NCBI GenBank assembly: GCA_000507305.1 | Contig: DF239240.1 | Span: 192,493 to 256,492 of the forward strand | Source: Breviolum minutum Mf 1.05b.01 | Lineage: Eukaryota; Sar; Dinophyceae; Suessiales; Symbiodiniaceae | Direction of reading: 5' to 3' | DNA: 64,000 nucleotides | In this document: positions 20,823-32,294 of the stretch, in pieces | How the letters are laid out: every line of letters starts with the position of its first letter | How positions within the stretch are numbered: position 1 is the first letter of the stretch | The notes under the pieces: model-generated | What the model saw: the letters and a program-made list of their open reading frames with translations, nothing else | What the model was told of the DNA's origin: nothing | The model's database searches: none | Program-made: the position numbers and the translations under genes

Positions 20823-21298
20823 TCATGGCATTAGTCTCCCTTTCCAAACTTTTTGGAGCTTGCCGAAAAAATCATTATACAAGTGTAGCTGGCGGTTCTT
20901 AGCGGTCGGTTCAAGTCTTAACAATCTATAAGGCTGAACGTGGTGAAAACACCGCCCAGCAAAACCCGCCTCTGCAGCGAAAGCACGATGCTGCATCAGC
21001 AACGCCTTGAGAGTTGAAACCCAGGCCATGACACCCGATCAATCAGCCCGTGTATGTATATAGATATATACATATGCGTGTACTGTATATATATATATGC
21101 AAAAATATACAAAATATATATATATGACATTTATATATATAGTTCATAATAATTATATACATTCCTGAAACGGCACCAGTGCCACAAACGCCAGGGTGCC
21201 TCCTGCTCTCCTTTGGCTCTGAACTGCTGTGAACTGGCGCACGTGGGAGCAGCACAAGTATCCAATCGTCCAAACAGCCAATACTCAAAGCTGGCAGG
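20823..21298 (-). CDS. Two candidate exons, unidentified
   Basis: Exon 21165..21298 begins after ctcgtcgtag and contains 'PASFEYWLFGRLDTCAAPTC' and 'EQEAPWRLWHWC'. It ends at a likely GA donor (CAG|GAATGT). A second stretch, 20823..21029, reads 'VSTLKALLMQHRAFAAEAG' and 'LHLYNDFFGKLQKVWKG' to a stop. Tryptophan- and cysteine-rich in the first, basic-helical in the second. AT-rich DNA lies between them. No family recognised. Confidence 0.45.
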
Positions 21299-22409
21299 CT
21301 ACGACGAGACCAGCTACCAAAGCACCAAGGAATGAACACCGAGTCAAGGAAAGAATGTGAAAAAAACACAAATATCAACGCTGTATTTGGTGCATTTAGA
21401 GACTGCGAAGAAGAGCCAGCTGCACCTTTGTGCAACCCAAATGAGGCTTACCACCTCAACATGTGCTCTTGGAAGAAGTGCTAGGGTGGTGCAGTTCAAG
21501 CTGCTCCATTCTTTGTCCGCATGGAGGCAGCTTTGCCAAAGTCATCAAAGTTCAACATATTAAATTATTAGATATCTACTCGAAGTCAAACGCTGGAGGA
21601 TACTGTAATTTTGTTGGGGAGAAAGGTTGCATTGAAAGAAAGCCTGCGATTCACGAGTTACCAAGCTCCAAAAGCCCAGGAGAGAACCCTTGGTACTCTC
21701 ATGAACGCTCATTCGCCATCACAAAAATGCCACTCTAACCAAATCTTGAGCATCCGAGCAAGCACCGAAGCCGCAGTCATCATGCCTAACGCGACAAGCA
21801 ACTGAAGGCGCAAGGTGTTTGACTGAACAGGAGCTCATGTGTATCATGAATATTTGCATTTAAATATACACAAACACGTACATGTATATCTACATATCAT
21901 ATAGTACAATATACAATATGTATGTTATGTATTGTATATACAGTATATATACATATATATATAGGTGTGTGTTTGCGCATGTACTCTACATTTCGTTTTG
22001 TACCGCCTTCATTCAACTTACTAGTTGAGTGGAGATTATAGAGTTCACAAAGCCACTCTTCAGGCAGTTTCCTAAAAAGATGAGTCTTGCCATGGAGATC
22101 AAATCCCGCCTTGGCTGCCAAGAACCTCAGCTAAATGACGAACGAGTAGCACCCATTTAGCAGCTCAAAAGACAAGCTCTGCCAGTCTGCTTGGTGCGTG
22201 GCATAGGTCATCAGCAAACGCAAGGTAATGAAAAAGGCGCTGATGCCCTGACAGTTAAACACCCGACACCATTACAACCACAACAACAACAACAACAACA
22301 ACAAAGAAGGAGAAGGAGAAGAAGAAGAAACAAAAAAAAACTGACCGCGGCTTATGGCAAGCTCCCAAACATCTGTCATGAGATCAACCAATAATGAGAT
22401 GAAGCCGTC

Positions 22410-22490
22410 CCAGTGCCCTGCAGGCCGCAAGGCTGTAGACCAACAGTCGCAAGCTTTGCTGCGTGGCATTGATGGTCTGGCGGGACAAAG
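22410..22490 (-). CDS. Candidate exon, unidentified
   Basis: After a pyrimidine tract ending gtcccgccag, the frame reads 'TINATQQSLRLLVYSLAAC', followed by possible donors after GCAG. An overlapping frame is also open, so the frame choice is uncertain. Edges are approximate. Confidence 0.35.
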
Positions 22491-22599
22491 GAAAAAGCGG
22501 TGTTTGGTCAGCAAAACTCTGGGCCCACGGCTATTCTGAAAGTGAACTTGGGTGCATCTGTTTAAGAGTGTCCCCGAATTCTATGAATTCCTAGGGAAA

Positions 22600-22911
22600 A
22601 TCACGAACTAATAGTGCACTTTCGTGCCAAATACTCTGACCACTGACTCAAATGCCCGAAATGCGACCCAAACACCAATCCCAATGTGCTTCTTGAAATG
22701 GTGCGTGCTTCGATTTTGATTGAAATGACAAGTCCGTCTAGAATGAATTCCGGTACACCATGCACATGGACCATGGATGATTTGACATCCAAATCATTGC
22801 AGAATTTGGAAGGCATGGAGGCGATTGGAAAGTCGGGCGGCCTTTGTCATTGACCTCAGTTTGGAGAATGACAATGTCAAGTTTCACACCAATAAGGGTA
22901 AAAATCATATT
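22600..22911 (-). pseudogene. Coding stretch interrupted by a one-base frameshift
   Basis: From an ATG near 22911 one frame reads 'TLIGVKLDIVILQTEVNDKG'. After 'GRP' near 22830 the natural sequence continues in another frame: 'IASMPSKFCNDLDVKSSM', 'GVPEFILDGLVISIKIEART', 'SHFGHLSQWSEYLARKCT'. The two parts connect if one base is missing at a gcccgac run. No splice sites fit the break. It is either a decayed intronless gene or a base-call error. About 103 residues, family unknown. Confidence 0.5.
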
Positions 22912-23830
22912 GTACTGATAATTTACATGATTTACATCTATATATTACATCATATATATGAAGATATATGAAGTGTATATGATGGTACCCATTGTCCAAA
23001 CATCTCCAGTTGGTTTTAACAACATGCCCTCTCCCCCCTTGAGTTTCGGACCCACAAACACGCACACTTGCGCTGCGGGGCCAGAACTAAGGCACTATGG
23101 TTGTTCAAAAAGCTAGGGCAACCAAGGGGAACCGTTCAGAGAAACGCTGCACTCCAACATGCCAAAGTAAGTCAAGATCATCCAAGTTTCCTTGCTTGAT
23201 AAGGTGATTAGACCATATCGGCCCAGAATTGCAAGAGCGGGGGTGGCTTCCTTTGAGCTATGCCGCTATGCACTGCTTACCCCCACTTTGTAGTCCAGCT
23301 AGGCAAAAAAAAATGGAAATTGATGATGCGATCCAAGGTGTGGTTAGTTCGACCAAGCGGAGCTAGGAACAGCTACGAATCTAGCTGTAAGCCAGGGAAT
23401 GCAGAGCACATGTTTCATCTACATGACAGCAACAAACAAGTGAACAAGTGAACTTGTTCGCATGTGGCAGGAAAAAGCACTGCAAGGATTCCATTCAGAA
23501 TATTCAACAAAGGTCTATTGCATGCTTCACGGACATGGCCGAATCCAGTTGGACTTGATTTCAAACCTTATCCTCCACGCCACAAAGCCCGTCGTGGCAC
23601 CTGGCTCGGGGAATCTCCTGACAGGACTTCCAACGCCAATGTGAAATGAAGCACATGAATCGGAAGCAACAAATTAGGGAGTACGACAACTACAAACAAC
23701 AGGGGGCTGGCATTGGTAATTCCACAGGAATCCACACATTCGAAGGTTCAATGACCAACATGCAACTTTGCATCCTTTGCCAAGGCTACTATGAGCGAGG
23801 CACTCTATATTTTGCATGGGCTCGGGCTCA

Positions 23831-24490
23831 TGTCACGATTTTCGTGCTGAATTCATCTGAATTCGCAGCTCTGAAAAGATGATGCAAACAATCTGCCGCC
23901 AAGACATTTGAAATAGTTCTCATAACAAGAAGAAGATTGTATCCGAAGTTACATCGTGCATTCTCCAAACTCCCATGCAGCCTTTGTATGTTACCCTCGG
24001 TGGCTTCATGCAGAAGGCTGGTGAAAAAACAAATATGCATCTTTGAATGCTGCAACGAGAGCCTACTACTTCGCGGCGCTATCCATTGCAGGCAAGCTCT
24101 TTTTGAAGACATGAGTTCTTCTTTGTTGAATGTCATCCAAAAATGCCACGGGAACTGTGTCTGACATAACTGCTGAAAACTGAGAATGCTACTGTCCATA
24201 GACTGGGACGAACAATTGCAACACAAACACAAGATCACAATGTCGCCCTGCAGGATAGCACAGCACTCATTAAAAGCCACACATGTGAAAGTATCTAAGA
24301 AAAGGCTGTTGTGGACTGTGCTGTAGCATCTGAAGTGTTGTCCTGGAACATCTACAGTAACATTTATTTTTCCCCATCTTTGCTGTCCAAAACTCAAGTA
24401 CATTACAACAAAATGACTTAAGCAACCATCTGCCCAAGCATGGAAGGACCCAACCGCCAAAGACACTTTGGCAGTCAGAGGCTGTTCCAT
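23831..24490 (-). CDS. Long open frame, probable exons of an unidentified gene
   Basis: The minus strand is open for 220 codons. The first part ('VGSFHAWADGCLSHFVVMYL', 'GKINVTVDVPGQHFRCYS') and the last part ('GSLENARCNFGYNLLLVMRT', 'ADCLHHLFRAANSDEFS') look like protein. The middle, with a Cys/Ser-rich run, could be a retained intron. Several AG acceptors lie inside, so this may be two or three exons in one frame. No domain recognised. Confidence 0.4.
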
Positions 24491-25065
24491 TGAAAGATAT
24501 GGGCCGGGAATGAGCCCATGCTTAGTTTGCTGCGCGAAATTTTATGGTTGAAGACTTGGGGTCAAAAGCGGTCAACAACACATCCTTTCACACTTGGGGT
24601 GAGACTGGCAATCCCACTGGCTGCTTTGCAGCACAATGAGAATCGTGACGCTACTTTCTTTCAAGGGCTGAGACCGTAATTCTGAGTCAGAAAAGGCCAA
24701 CCATCCAGTGCCATCATTTTTCTAAGTTTCAAACATGCATCATACAGTTCATTCATGTCCAACCGGCAAAGTACGCACTTGTCATAGTGATTCAGTCATC
24801 CATTGACCCCTGGAACCCTGCTTCTCCACGGCCTGCTTTTCAGCCTCATGTATTTCCTCTATGTTGACACTTGCAACCACTGGCGCATTCGCTTCTCGGC
24901 TCACCTTGACCATGAATTCTGTAAGAGGAATCATCACCGCAATCATTTACAACTGTCATCAACATCTTGACCGTCATGGTCGTCATCGTCATCGTCATCG
25001 TCATCAACAACATCGTCATGAACAACATCGTCATATTGTCATCTTTGTTATCTTTGTTATCATCG

Positions 25066-25157
<92 letters not shown>

Positions 25158-25158
25158 G

Positions 25159-25252
<94 letters not shown>

Positions 25253-25570
25253 GGTTGTCATCATGCCATCATTGGAATCTGAATGTATATCCCAGCATCA
25301 GTTTGTCCTTTTGGAGTGGCTTTGACACGCACTGAGTTGACGAGTCACGTGGCCACACGGGGCACCGAAGCACCTTGTTGGCGAAGACGCTTGGCTGCAG
25401 CAGCAGGGCGATGTAAATTCCTTGTGCCAAAAGCGATGGTTTGTCTGATTTGACATTACATCCTTGGTGTGAAGTGAAAATTCATTGCAGTACCTGTATA
25501 GACAATTTGTTAAGACACGCCAAAACCATGCCACTGGAGTTCACACAGGTGCTTTGAACTTTCCTTTGCT
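24491..25570. other. Gene-free spacer around a long microsatellite
   Basis: Apart from the ATC array described separately I see no exon. The long plus-strand frames here are only translations of the trinucleotide repeat. Confidence 0.6.
24975..25252. repeat. Long ATC/GAT trinucleotide microsatellite
   Basis: From about 25065 to 25252 the sequence is an almost pure run of roughly 60 ATC units with one GTC interruption near 25156. Upstream from about 24975 it degenerates into cgtcatcgtcat and ttgttatc variants. It encodes poly-Ile, poly-Ser, poly-His or poly-Met depending on frame and is not a gene. Confidence 0.95.
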
Positions 25571-26031
25571 TCAGATCTTGCCGTCAAGTTTCCCCACGGA
25601 CACCGGGCTCAAGACCAATCCAGATACGCTGCCCTCCACATAGCCTTCGCTGCAAGAGGGCCAATCATGATTCAAAAGACCATGACACGTTGGGGTGTCT
25701 GCCCTTCTTGTTAAATTTTTAACATCGATCCTATCTGAAAAATCTATCTGTCTAAAGCATGCTGTCGGTGGTGAGTACACACGGTGTTTATTGTGTTGTT
25801 AATTATATGGCTCATGCGGATGATGCTCTTCACTTCCTCACAGTCTCACTGCTTGACGAGCTCCAAACGCTTCGGGGAAGTCCCCAACTCCAGGTGTTCC
25901 ATCTGAGGGCCCTGGCCAATCTCTGGCAAAACAGCATCTGTCGGCGGTTCTGGCAAAGCTTCTTGTCGGAGGATATCGTCGTCGAGACCTGGCATTCGGT
26001 ACCAATGGCCAGTCTGATTCCTTGCAGACTG
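25571..26031 (-). CDS. Last two exons of an unidentified gene, in phase
   Basis: Exon 25850..26031 starts after caagtag. It contains 'QTGHWYRMPGLDDDILRQEA', 'PTDAVLPEIGQGPQMEHLEL' and 'KRLELVK', then ends two bases into a codon at GTGAGA. Exon 25571..25649 starts after ctcttgcag, supplies the third base and runs to a TGA ('GYVEGSVSGLVLSPVSVGKL'). The GT-AG intron is 200 bases. The stop marks a gene 3' end. The protein is acidic with a short glycine/serine-rich tail. Family not recognised. Confidence 0.7.
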
Positions 26032-26399
26032 CTACTTGATCCCGTGGCCTTGCGATGAGAGAGGACGTTCAGTAACTGTTACACCGGTGGTGGTCATCAA
26101 GGTCGTGTCAGAGATTGATGTAAGTTTCCTGAAACAAAGAGGATATGCAAGCTTTCAAGATGAATGCTTTGGATTGCTTTGGTATCAACACACAATGCTT
26201 GCAATTGCGTGACAATTGACTGCAAAGCAGCAACAATCGACTATCTGAATGTGCATGGCATTAACTTGCAAAAAGCTAAGATGTCATTAGTGAAACGTGC
26301 ACGGCAGCTTCACAAGATCTTGGCATCCACAGCATATTACAACATCATGCAGTCAAAGCTTCGAGGTGCTTCGATTGGCTCCTCTATTGGCACTTCGAG

Positions 26400-27113
26400 C
26401 GGTATTCCTTGGGAAGATGTCCAGCAAGGATGGTTGGCAAATCTCAGCATCAAACTCATCAAACCAATGGGAAAATTCAATGGGAAAACCCTGATGCACT
26501 CCACACTGCTCCAAGTCAAAGAACTCAAACAAAACACAACAACGATGATGATAATGATGATGCTATGTTCTTACAGCAGATTCTTGTGCAGAATCACCTC
26601 GCAGCTGTACAGCTAGGCCAAGTCACGAAAGGCTTGGAAGGCCAATGCTTGGGCCACTCATGACGGACTGGCATTCATCAGTTCAATCGGTTCAATCACA
26701 AGTAAGGAAACACGTTTTTTCCATAGTTTTCCCTCTGAATGTTCAAACTTTGCTGAAAATCCTCGGTTTTTTGTCTCAAAGCAAATGTCTGCGAAGTGCT
26801 CCGAGAGAAATTTGAAAGGCTTCTTTGATGTCATCCGTCTTTGTTTGCGTGCCACTGTTTCCCAAGTCCTGGCCTGATGATGAGATCCCAACTCATCCAC
26901 GCTCTTGCTAGGATCTGGCAGCAGCACAATGGGATCTAGACGATAGAGATGACTGTGGATCAAGGGCACCATATCTTGCAGTTTCACTTCTGAATATGCT
27001 TCCTTCGTCACTGGCACTAGCTGACTTCTTAAAGTTGTGTGCTGTTGAAGGTGAGGTATTGAAGAATGGGGATCCCCCTGCATGAATTTTGGTTTTGTCG
27101 CTCCGTTAGCTGA
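26400..27113 (-). CDS. Upstream exons of the gene ending at 25.57 kb
   Basis: A long exon of about 420 bases (about 26690..27113) starts after cctggtcag. It contains 'KFMQGDPHSSIPHLQQHTTL', 'LYRLDPIVLLPDPSKSVDEL' and 'FKFLSEHFADICFETKNRG'. A second exon at about 26400..26523 contains 'GVHQGFPIEFSHWFDEFDAE' and 'CQPSLLDIFPR', and may leave through a GA donor. Both have strong protein character and lie directly upstream of the two terminal exons. No domain recognised. Edges approximate. Confidence 0.6.
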
Positions 27114-27512
27114 CCAGGTGTGCAAACGTAGACACAAATATGTATATGTACTATATGTATGTAACACTATATCTATAAACAGAATCCGTGGACACAACTA
27201 CAAATACTAAAATCTTTGCCAGCGCAAAATGATGCCAACCCAGGTGCAGGGAAAGGAAGGAAAGGCTACAATGTAGCAGCAGCAGGATGTCAACCCATCT
27301 CTGGAGCTGACAGTGCAGAATGTAGACACTGTTTTTGTGTCAATCTCTGTATCGGTTTACCAGTTTGCAGATGATGTTTGTTTTGTTTCGCCGTGGTTTG
27401 CGCTTGCGCAAGGCACAAACATAGACGAATCAAAAAAAACAATTGCAGCCGCAATATCATGACGCGCGATCAACCCCCTAACACCACTGCAGCAGCAGCA
27501 GACGACGATGAC

Positions 27513-27534
27513 GGCCGCCACCACCACCACCACC

Positions 27535-27567
<33 letters not shown>

Positions 27568-27618
27568 TCATCACCACCACCATCATCATCATCATCATCA
27601 TCATCAACATCATTATCA
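27513..27618. repeat. Compound trinucleotide repeat
   Basis: Runs of CAC, then CAA, then CAT follow each other. In this stretch repeat interconversion is visible. Non-coding. Confidence 0.95.
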
Positions 27619-27829
27619 ACAACAAGAGCCACATCAGCCACATCTGGCACTGCCAGTCAGAGCTAGACTTAAAATTTACTGTATCCCTCTATCATATCTC
27701 TATCTTCGGCTACATGTGTCTGCCTTCACAAACAGAACATAGTGCTCATCACCATGAAATGTTTTGCAAGCTTCAAGCAATGAACACGACAGATCATGAT
27801 CACAAGTTCAATAAAAGGCAAGGCAGGTC

Positions 27830-28057
27830 ATGAAGCAATCCCAATTCAACACGTGCAAGTTGAAAGAATTCCACAGGACCCAGCCTGAGGAGTGGGAGAG
27901 ATGATGTGGCCCAGTAAGTGCTAAAGCGTGACTCTCTGTGTAAGGCATGTCCAACTCCTGCAGGGACTGTGAGCAAAGCATTGAAATTAGTCATTTGGAT
28001 GTTTGCCATAAAGAACAATGGATCAGTCAGAATGCTAAGCCATCCTCGGGGTTGCAC
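27830..28057 (-). CDS. Candidate exon, unidentified
   Basis: The frame reads 'WLSILTDPLFFMANIQMTNF', 'ALLTVPAGVGHALHRESRF' and 'LGPVEFFQLARVELGLLHDL'. The composition is natural for about 75 codons. An acceptor (aaccccgag) lies at the right edge and another (gctcacag) lies inside. No family recognised. Confidence 0.5.
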
Positions 28058-28259
28058 AGGATCCCTTCACCAGTGTAGGTAGTGCCTACCAGTACCATCG
28101 TTCCATTCCTGGTTGCCGCTTGGAGCGATCTCTACACCTAGTGACCTAGTGACAGTAATGAATACTATGCATTCCTGTTTCTATGTATTCAATGTGTGTA
28201 CAAAAATATATGCATACAATGTACCATACATATGATATGGCTTCAATACATGCATACAA

Positions 28260-28810
28260 AAAACAACAGTCATTTCAGTTCCCTGTTTGAGCTGGCGCTT
28301 CTTCGTTGGACAAATCCTTCCGTGGCTTCTGCCACACAATTCGGAATCTAGTCTTCCACAGGACGATGTGGCCTTTCTCAATAAAATCCACAAACATTCC
28401 AGGAAATCATGGACTCGTTGGGGATGTGACTTCACAAAATTTCCGTCTGAGTCGAGATGCAACTCTGGTACTTCCTGTTGGATGGAGGCCTTACAGGCAC
28501 AGACTGAGTTGAATTCAGGAGGGAAAGCAGTCCGCAAAGCAGTCTGTTTGCAAAGTATTAGGCACTGCAGCCTCAAACCCAAGCTTTCCTTCTAGGTAGA
28601 TGCATCTGAGAAATTGGAATCTGCCTCTGAGAAGCCATTCTATCCCACCCCACTGCAGGAAGCACCTCCTTGACTACTTGATCCACCCAGGCAGCATTGG
28701 CTGCCTCTGGCACTGCATTCTCTGCACGTTGGCGAAGCGCCAAGGGTAACACCTCATCTAAGTGTGCAACGCTGGTGTTCATTAATCGAAAGTGTAGTGT
28801 AAAGCTGAAA
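28260..28810 (-). CDS. Two candidate exons of one unidentified gene
   Basis: About 28573..28800 reads 'TSVAHLDEVLPLALRQRAEN', 'AANAAWVDQVVKEVLPAVGW' and 'MASQRQIPISQMHLPRRKAW'. It is followed after a possible short intron by about 28260..28560 with 'EVPELHLDSDGNFVKSHPQR' and 'HDFLECLWILLRKATSSCG'. The second piece has internal acceptors (gcaaacag). Strong protein character, mostly alpha-helical. Exon boundaries are approximate. Confidence 0.5.
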
Positions 28811-28965
28811 GAACAGGGAAGGATCAAGCGACTAAAAGCTAAAATCTCAATGACCAGCAAACCATATTTGCATGTTTGCCCTTGGTGAAGCACACAACGA
28901 GAACCATGAGGCGTCGCATGAGATAAAAGAACATCCACGTATGAAGTCTGGGCCAGATTGAAATC

Positions 28966-29365
28966 TTAGGAACCTCCTGGTCTTCTTTCTCTTTCCGCAG
29001 GCCCAAAGCTCCTAGGGCACCATTTTGCAATCACTTGAATTACGGCCAAGTGCGAATCAACACGGTTGGAAGGCTCAGTGTGAGAGGCATTCTGCTTCCT
29101 GAAACTCCTAAGAATAGGAATCTTCGTCTTCCAAGCACAAGTACTAGAGTACATGGAAATATACGAGACATAGATTGTTGAGACCTGCCAACCCAATCTC
29201 ACCGAAGCATGTTATTACATGTTATTACGCGATCACAAAACACAAAGTATTTCAGTGCCAAGGCACTTGGCTCAACACGTCCATAAGTCTTGGATTCAAT
29301 ACCAAGGCCATTGACCATGAGGTCTTTCTGTGGTTCCTTGAGACACTTGAAACTGACAGAAACGG
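28966..29365 (-). CDS. Two candidate exons, unidentified
   Basis: About 29230..29365 starts after gtttctgtcag, reads 'LKEPQKDLMVNGLGIESKTY' and 'VEPSALALKYFVFCDR', and ends at GTAATA. About 28966..29135 reads 'TKIPILRSFRKQNASHTEPS', 'DSHLAVIQVIAKWCPRSFG' and a basic tail, ending near GTTCCT. They probably continue into the exons at 28.3-28.8 kb. Confidence 0.5.
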
Positions 29366-29827
29366 AGAGAAAAGAACACTCCAAACGAAACAAGAAAACA
29401 CCAACCTCAACTGCTTCAACTTAGCGGTGAAAACACACAACTGCATAGTGGCAACGGCAACTTTAGTCAAATCAACAGATCTTTGCTGACTGTTCCACTG
29501 CATATCCGAAGCCAAGCCACAATGAACGTGTCGTTAGCCACAACCACAGCCTGTGGGAAACTGTTGTTCACTCAGAGCCCGGTATGAATCGTGTTTGAAC
29601 TGCTATATAATATACATATTATGTATATATATATATATATATCATATGTACGTATAAAGAATCGATATCAATCCAAGGAAGTTTAGTCGTGATACTTCCA
29701 GTTTACAGAGTATGAGAAATCACTGAAGAGAAGAGAAATAAAGAAACGAAAAGGAAAGATCCGAAAAGACACGATCAGAAAAGTAAAGACCGGAAAAGCA
29801 AATAAATGAGAAGCAAAGAAAGGGGAG

Positions 29828-29850
29828 AACAACAACAACAACAACAACAA
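29828..29850. repeat. CAA microsatellite
   Basis: About eight CAA units followed by AGAAGA. Similar short CAA/GAA tracts occur at 22281-22335. Confidence 0.9.
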
Positions 29851-29974
29851 AGAAGAAGGAGAGAAGCCATAGTCGTGCTGCATATAAAACAATGACTTAT
29901 CAAGTTTCCAGGTGTCATCAGTCGGCATCGGTCGCCCGCCTTAGAGCTATGGAAAAGCGGCTCGATGGCTTCAC

Positions 29975-30105
29975 GAAAGACACCCAGCTTGTTCAGCAGC
30001 ATCGCGCAACAAATTATTGCAAAGGGCACGGACAGTAGCCCGCCTGACATGCACCAAAGAATCAAACAGTTCAAAAAGATAGTAAGCCAACCAAAGCCAG
30101 CTTGT
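29975..30105 (-). CDS. Candidate exon with a hydrophobic start
   Basis: After cctagttacaag the frame reads 'LWLAYYLFELFDSLVHVRRA' and 'VRALCNNLLRDAAEQAGCL', then the donor GTGAAG. A short membrane-like segment is followed by a helical region. Likely the first visible exon of the gene continuing left to 27.8 kb. Confidence 0.45.
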
Positions 30106-30150
30106 AACTAGGAAGGAGCTGCCGCTCTTATATAGAGATCCGAGATCCAT

Positions 30151-30797
30151 TCAAAATTCAAACAGTTCTTTGGCCGATTTAGTTGACAGCTCCCAGCACC
30201 CGCCTATAAGGCCCCAAGGTGGTGGCTCAGGAGGTCTTTCCACGGAGTCTTCAAGGATGTCTTCCAAGCTGGGCTCTCTGGTGGTCCTGGCGACCAGCGG
30301 TGCCAGCAACTGCACTTCTCTGGACCTGCCCCCAAAACCCCACCTGAGACCCTCAGTGATGAGGGGCTCCTTATCCACAACGGCTGGGCAACCTGTGGTG
30401 TCACTGTGATCACTGTCACCAAATCATTACCAACTCTGGCAGCTGCTACAAAAATCCTTTAGCTTCAGCCTGCAACTTCATCATCAGGGTTGTTGCAGCC
30501 ATCAGTGTAGCAATTTTTCAAGACCTGTCCAGGACAGTGATGGGGAGCCACACGGGTTGGAGGAACAGAGGAGGAACTTGTCAATACAATCACCAATCCA
30601 ATATCTATGTATATACACATGTCTTCGTACACTTCTATGATTTCTAATAACATTAATATACATTAACCTTATGAATGTTCTCCTGCAAACACACGTACCA
30701 GCCTGGTTCCTTTAGAATAGCTTCACAAAAAAAATCATCCCACCTGCTGGTTGGAGATTCGAGTGAATGCGCTGGTACTCAAGTTTCTTGCCAACTC
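30151..30797 (-). CDS. Three last exons of the PA14-like gene, in phase
   Basis: Exon 30744..30797 has 18 codons (ELARNLSTSAFTRISNQQ) between catccaag and GTGGGA. Exon 30470..30524 has 18 codons plus one base, containing 'KNCYTDGCNNPDDEVA'. It ends directly before GCTGAA, a GC donor. Exon 30151..30392 starts after caccacag with the two missing bases, contains 'KEPLITEGLRWGFGGRSREV', an acidic proline-rich part ('EDILEDSVERPPEPPPWG'), and ends at TGA. All phases fit and the last intron is 77 bases. It is inferred, not shown, that this is the C-terminus of the long gene to the right. Confidence 0.65.
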
Positions 30798-31211
30798 CTT
30801 GGATGTCCATCATGTGAATCAGAGACCATCTGACCATCAAATCGAAGAATGAGGGTAGCAAGTCACCTGAACAAGGCATGTTCACTTTTACTTTGAAAAT
30901 CCTCCAAGATGGTGAAAATCCACCAGGATGATGCAAGGAACAGCAACGAAGCAAAATTCTGGGATCCAAAATCTGAAAGGAAATCTGTCACAGGAGATCA
31001 CAGGAGATCATGAGAACAACATCCAGCAATCGGTCAAGTTTCTGCCAAGAGAGTATCACACGTACCCTGTGCTGCACCCATGAAACGGCACTCCGCTTGA
31101 CCCTGTGGGTTCAGAAACAAAAAGCTGCAACAGACCTCAGCACAAATGCATCTGAAACCCTGAAACCATTAGTCATACAGTGATACAATGCCGAACGCTT
31201 CCGAATCCTAC

Positions 31212-32294
31212 CATTCTGGAGCTCAGCTACAGCGAAGGGCCGGCCATCCAGACTCTTCCGGTTCTTGCAGAAGTTCCACTCAAAGCGACCATCCTTCAGA
31301 CTGCAACAACTTTTTCGCTCAGAATTCACAAGGAAGTCGGGTTGTGTGTCCCAGGCCTGGCACTGTGTCAGCACATCCGTCACACCGGTCGCGGCAAAGG
31401 GCCCTTCAAAGCATTCATAGCCCTGGTTGGAGGACTCCTCACAGAGAAAGTTTGGTATTCTTGCGAAGGGCTGACTTGGCAGATGACAAACAACTATCAT
31501 TATTGAAGTGAAGGATCTCAGTCTGTCCATCTATCCATTGACTTCAACATCCAATCTCCAATTAGGCAAACACATCCTGTACAGGGCATACACGCTGGTC
31601 TGTGAAGAAGCCCGTGAAGGGATTGATGATGAACTCCTGGAACGCACGCAAAGCACCAGGATCCCGTTCAGGAAACCCGAAGTCTATGCTACAACAAACA
31701 GCGATCTCCAAACTGCACAGAATCAATTGGCCACTGAGAAGCGTCTCTCATTCAAAAGGCCCACAGACTTTCTTGGGGCTACACATTCTGTCATCAACTG
31801 CACTGATCTCATAGATGTATACCTTGGCATCAAGTTGCTTCAAGTTCTTCCAGTCCTCTGTGATCATATTGCAGTTGCTGGTGGAGCACTCAGACATCAT
31901 AGTACCTGATCATTGACTGAAAGGCTGGAGGAGCCCGCAAATTCCAGTTTGCAGGAGCCACAAGTTCGTGGCAGTTTGTGGCTATACGTTCAAGAGAGGA
32001 CTAGTCCCAGAGCCAACGTCTCTTCAATTTATGACAGATTCGCAACTCGTGTTAGCCCCCATGCCCATGATACTTCGTGCCATTCCTTCCAGACATTGAG
32101 AGCTCGTGAAGTCACTTGAAGTCTACAAAGTTGCTACACCTGAAATCTATTGGCAAAGACACAACTCTCACCTGCAAGTCCCAAGTCTCGCACGCCTGTT
32201 GGTCGTGGCCTTGGTCTTTGAGGATCATACACCGCAGCAGCATCCAGTGCGAGAGGCTCTAGCTGCAAACGATCCAAAATCACACCCAGTTTTC
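31212..32294 (-). CDS. Cysteine-rich exons of the PA14-like gene
   Basis: Exon 32172..32294 lies between actccag and GTGAGA and contains 'LDAAAVYDPQRPRPRPTGVR'. About 31830..31912 reads 'MSECSTSNCNMITEDWKNL' before GTATAC. Exon 31594..31712 lies between ctgtgcag and GTGTAT and contains 'CCSIDFGFPERDPGALRAF'. Exon 31212..31474 lies between ctgccaag and GTAGGA and contains 'FLCEESSNQGYECFEGPF', 'VLTQCQAWDTQPDFLV' and 'FEWNFCKNRKSLDGRPF'. The density of cysteines and lack of membrane segments fit an extracellular or luminal protein. Phases among these four were not all verified. Confidence 0.55.

Noticed and set aside
24861..25335. Poly-Ile and poly-Ser frames of 120-150 codons
   Set aside because: They are translations of the ATC microsatellite.
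30151..30392. Reading the plus-strand frame over this exon as a gene
   Set aside because: The minus-strand reading joins in phase to two upstream exons and ends at a stop; the plus frame has no such support.
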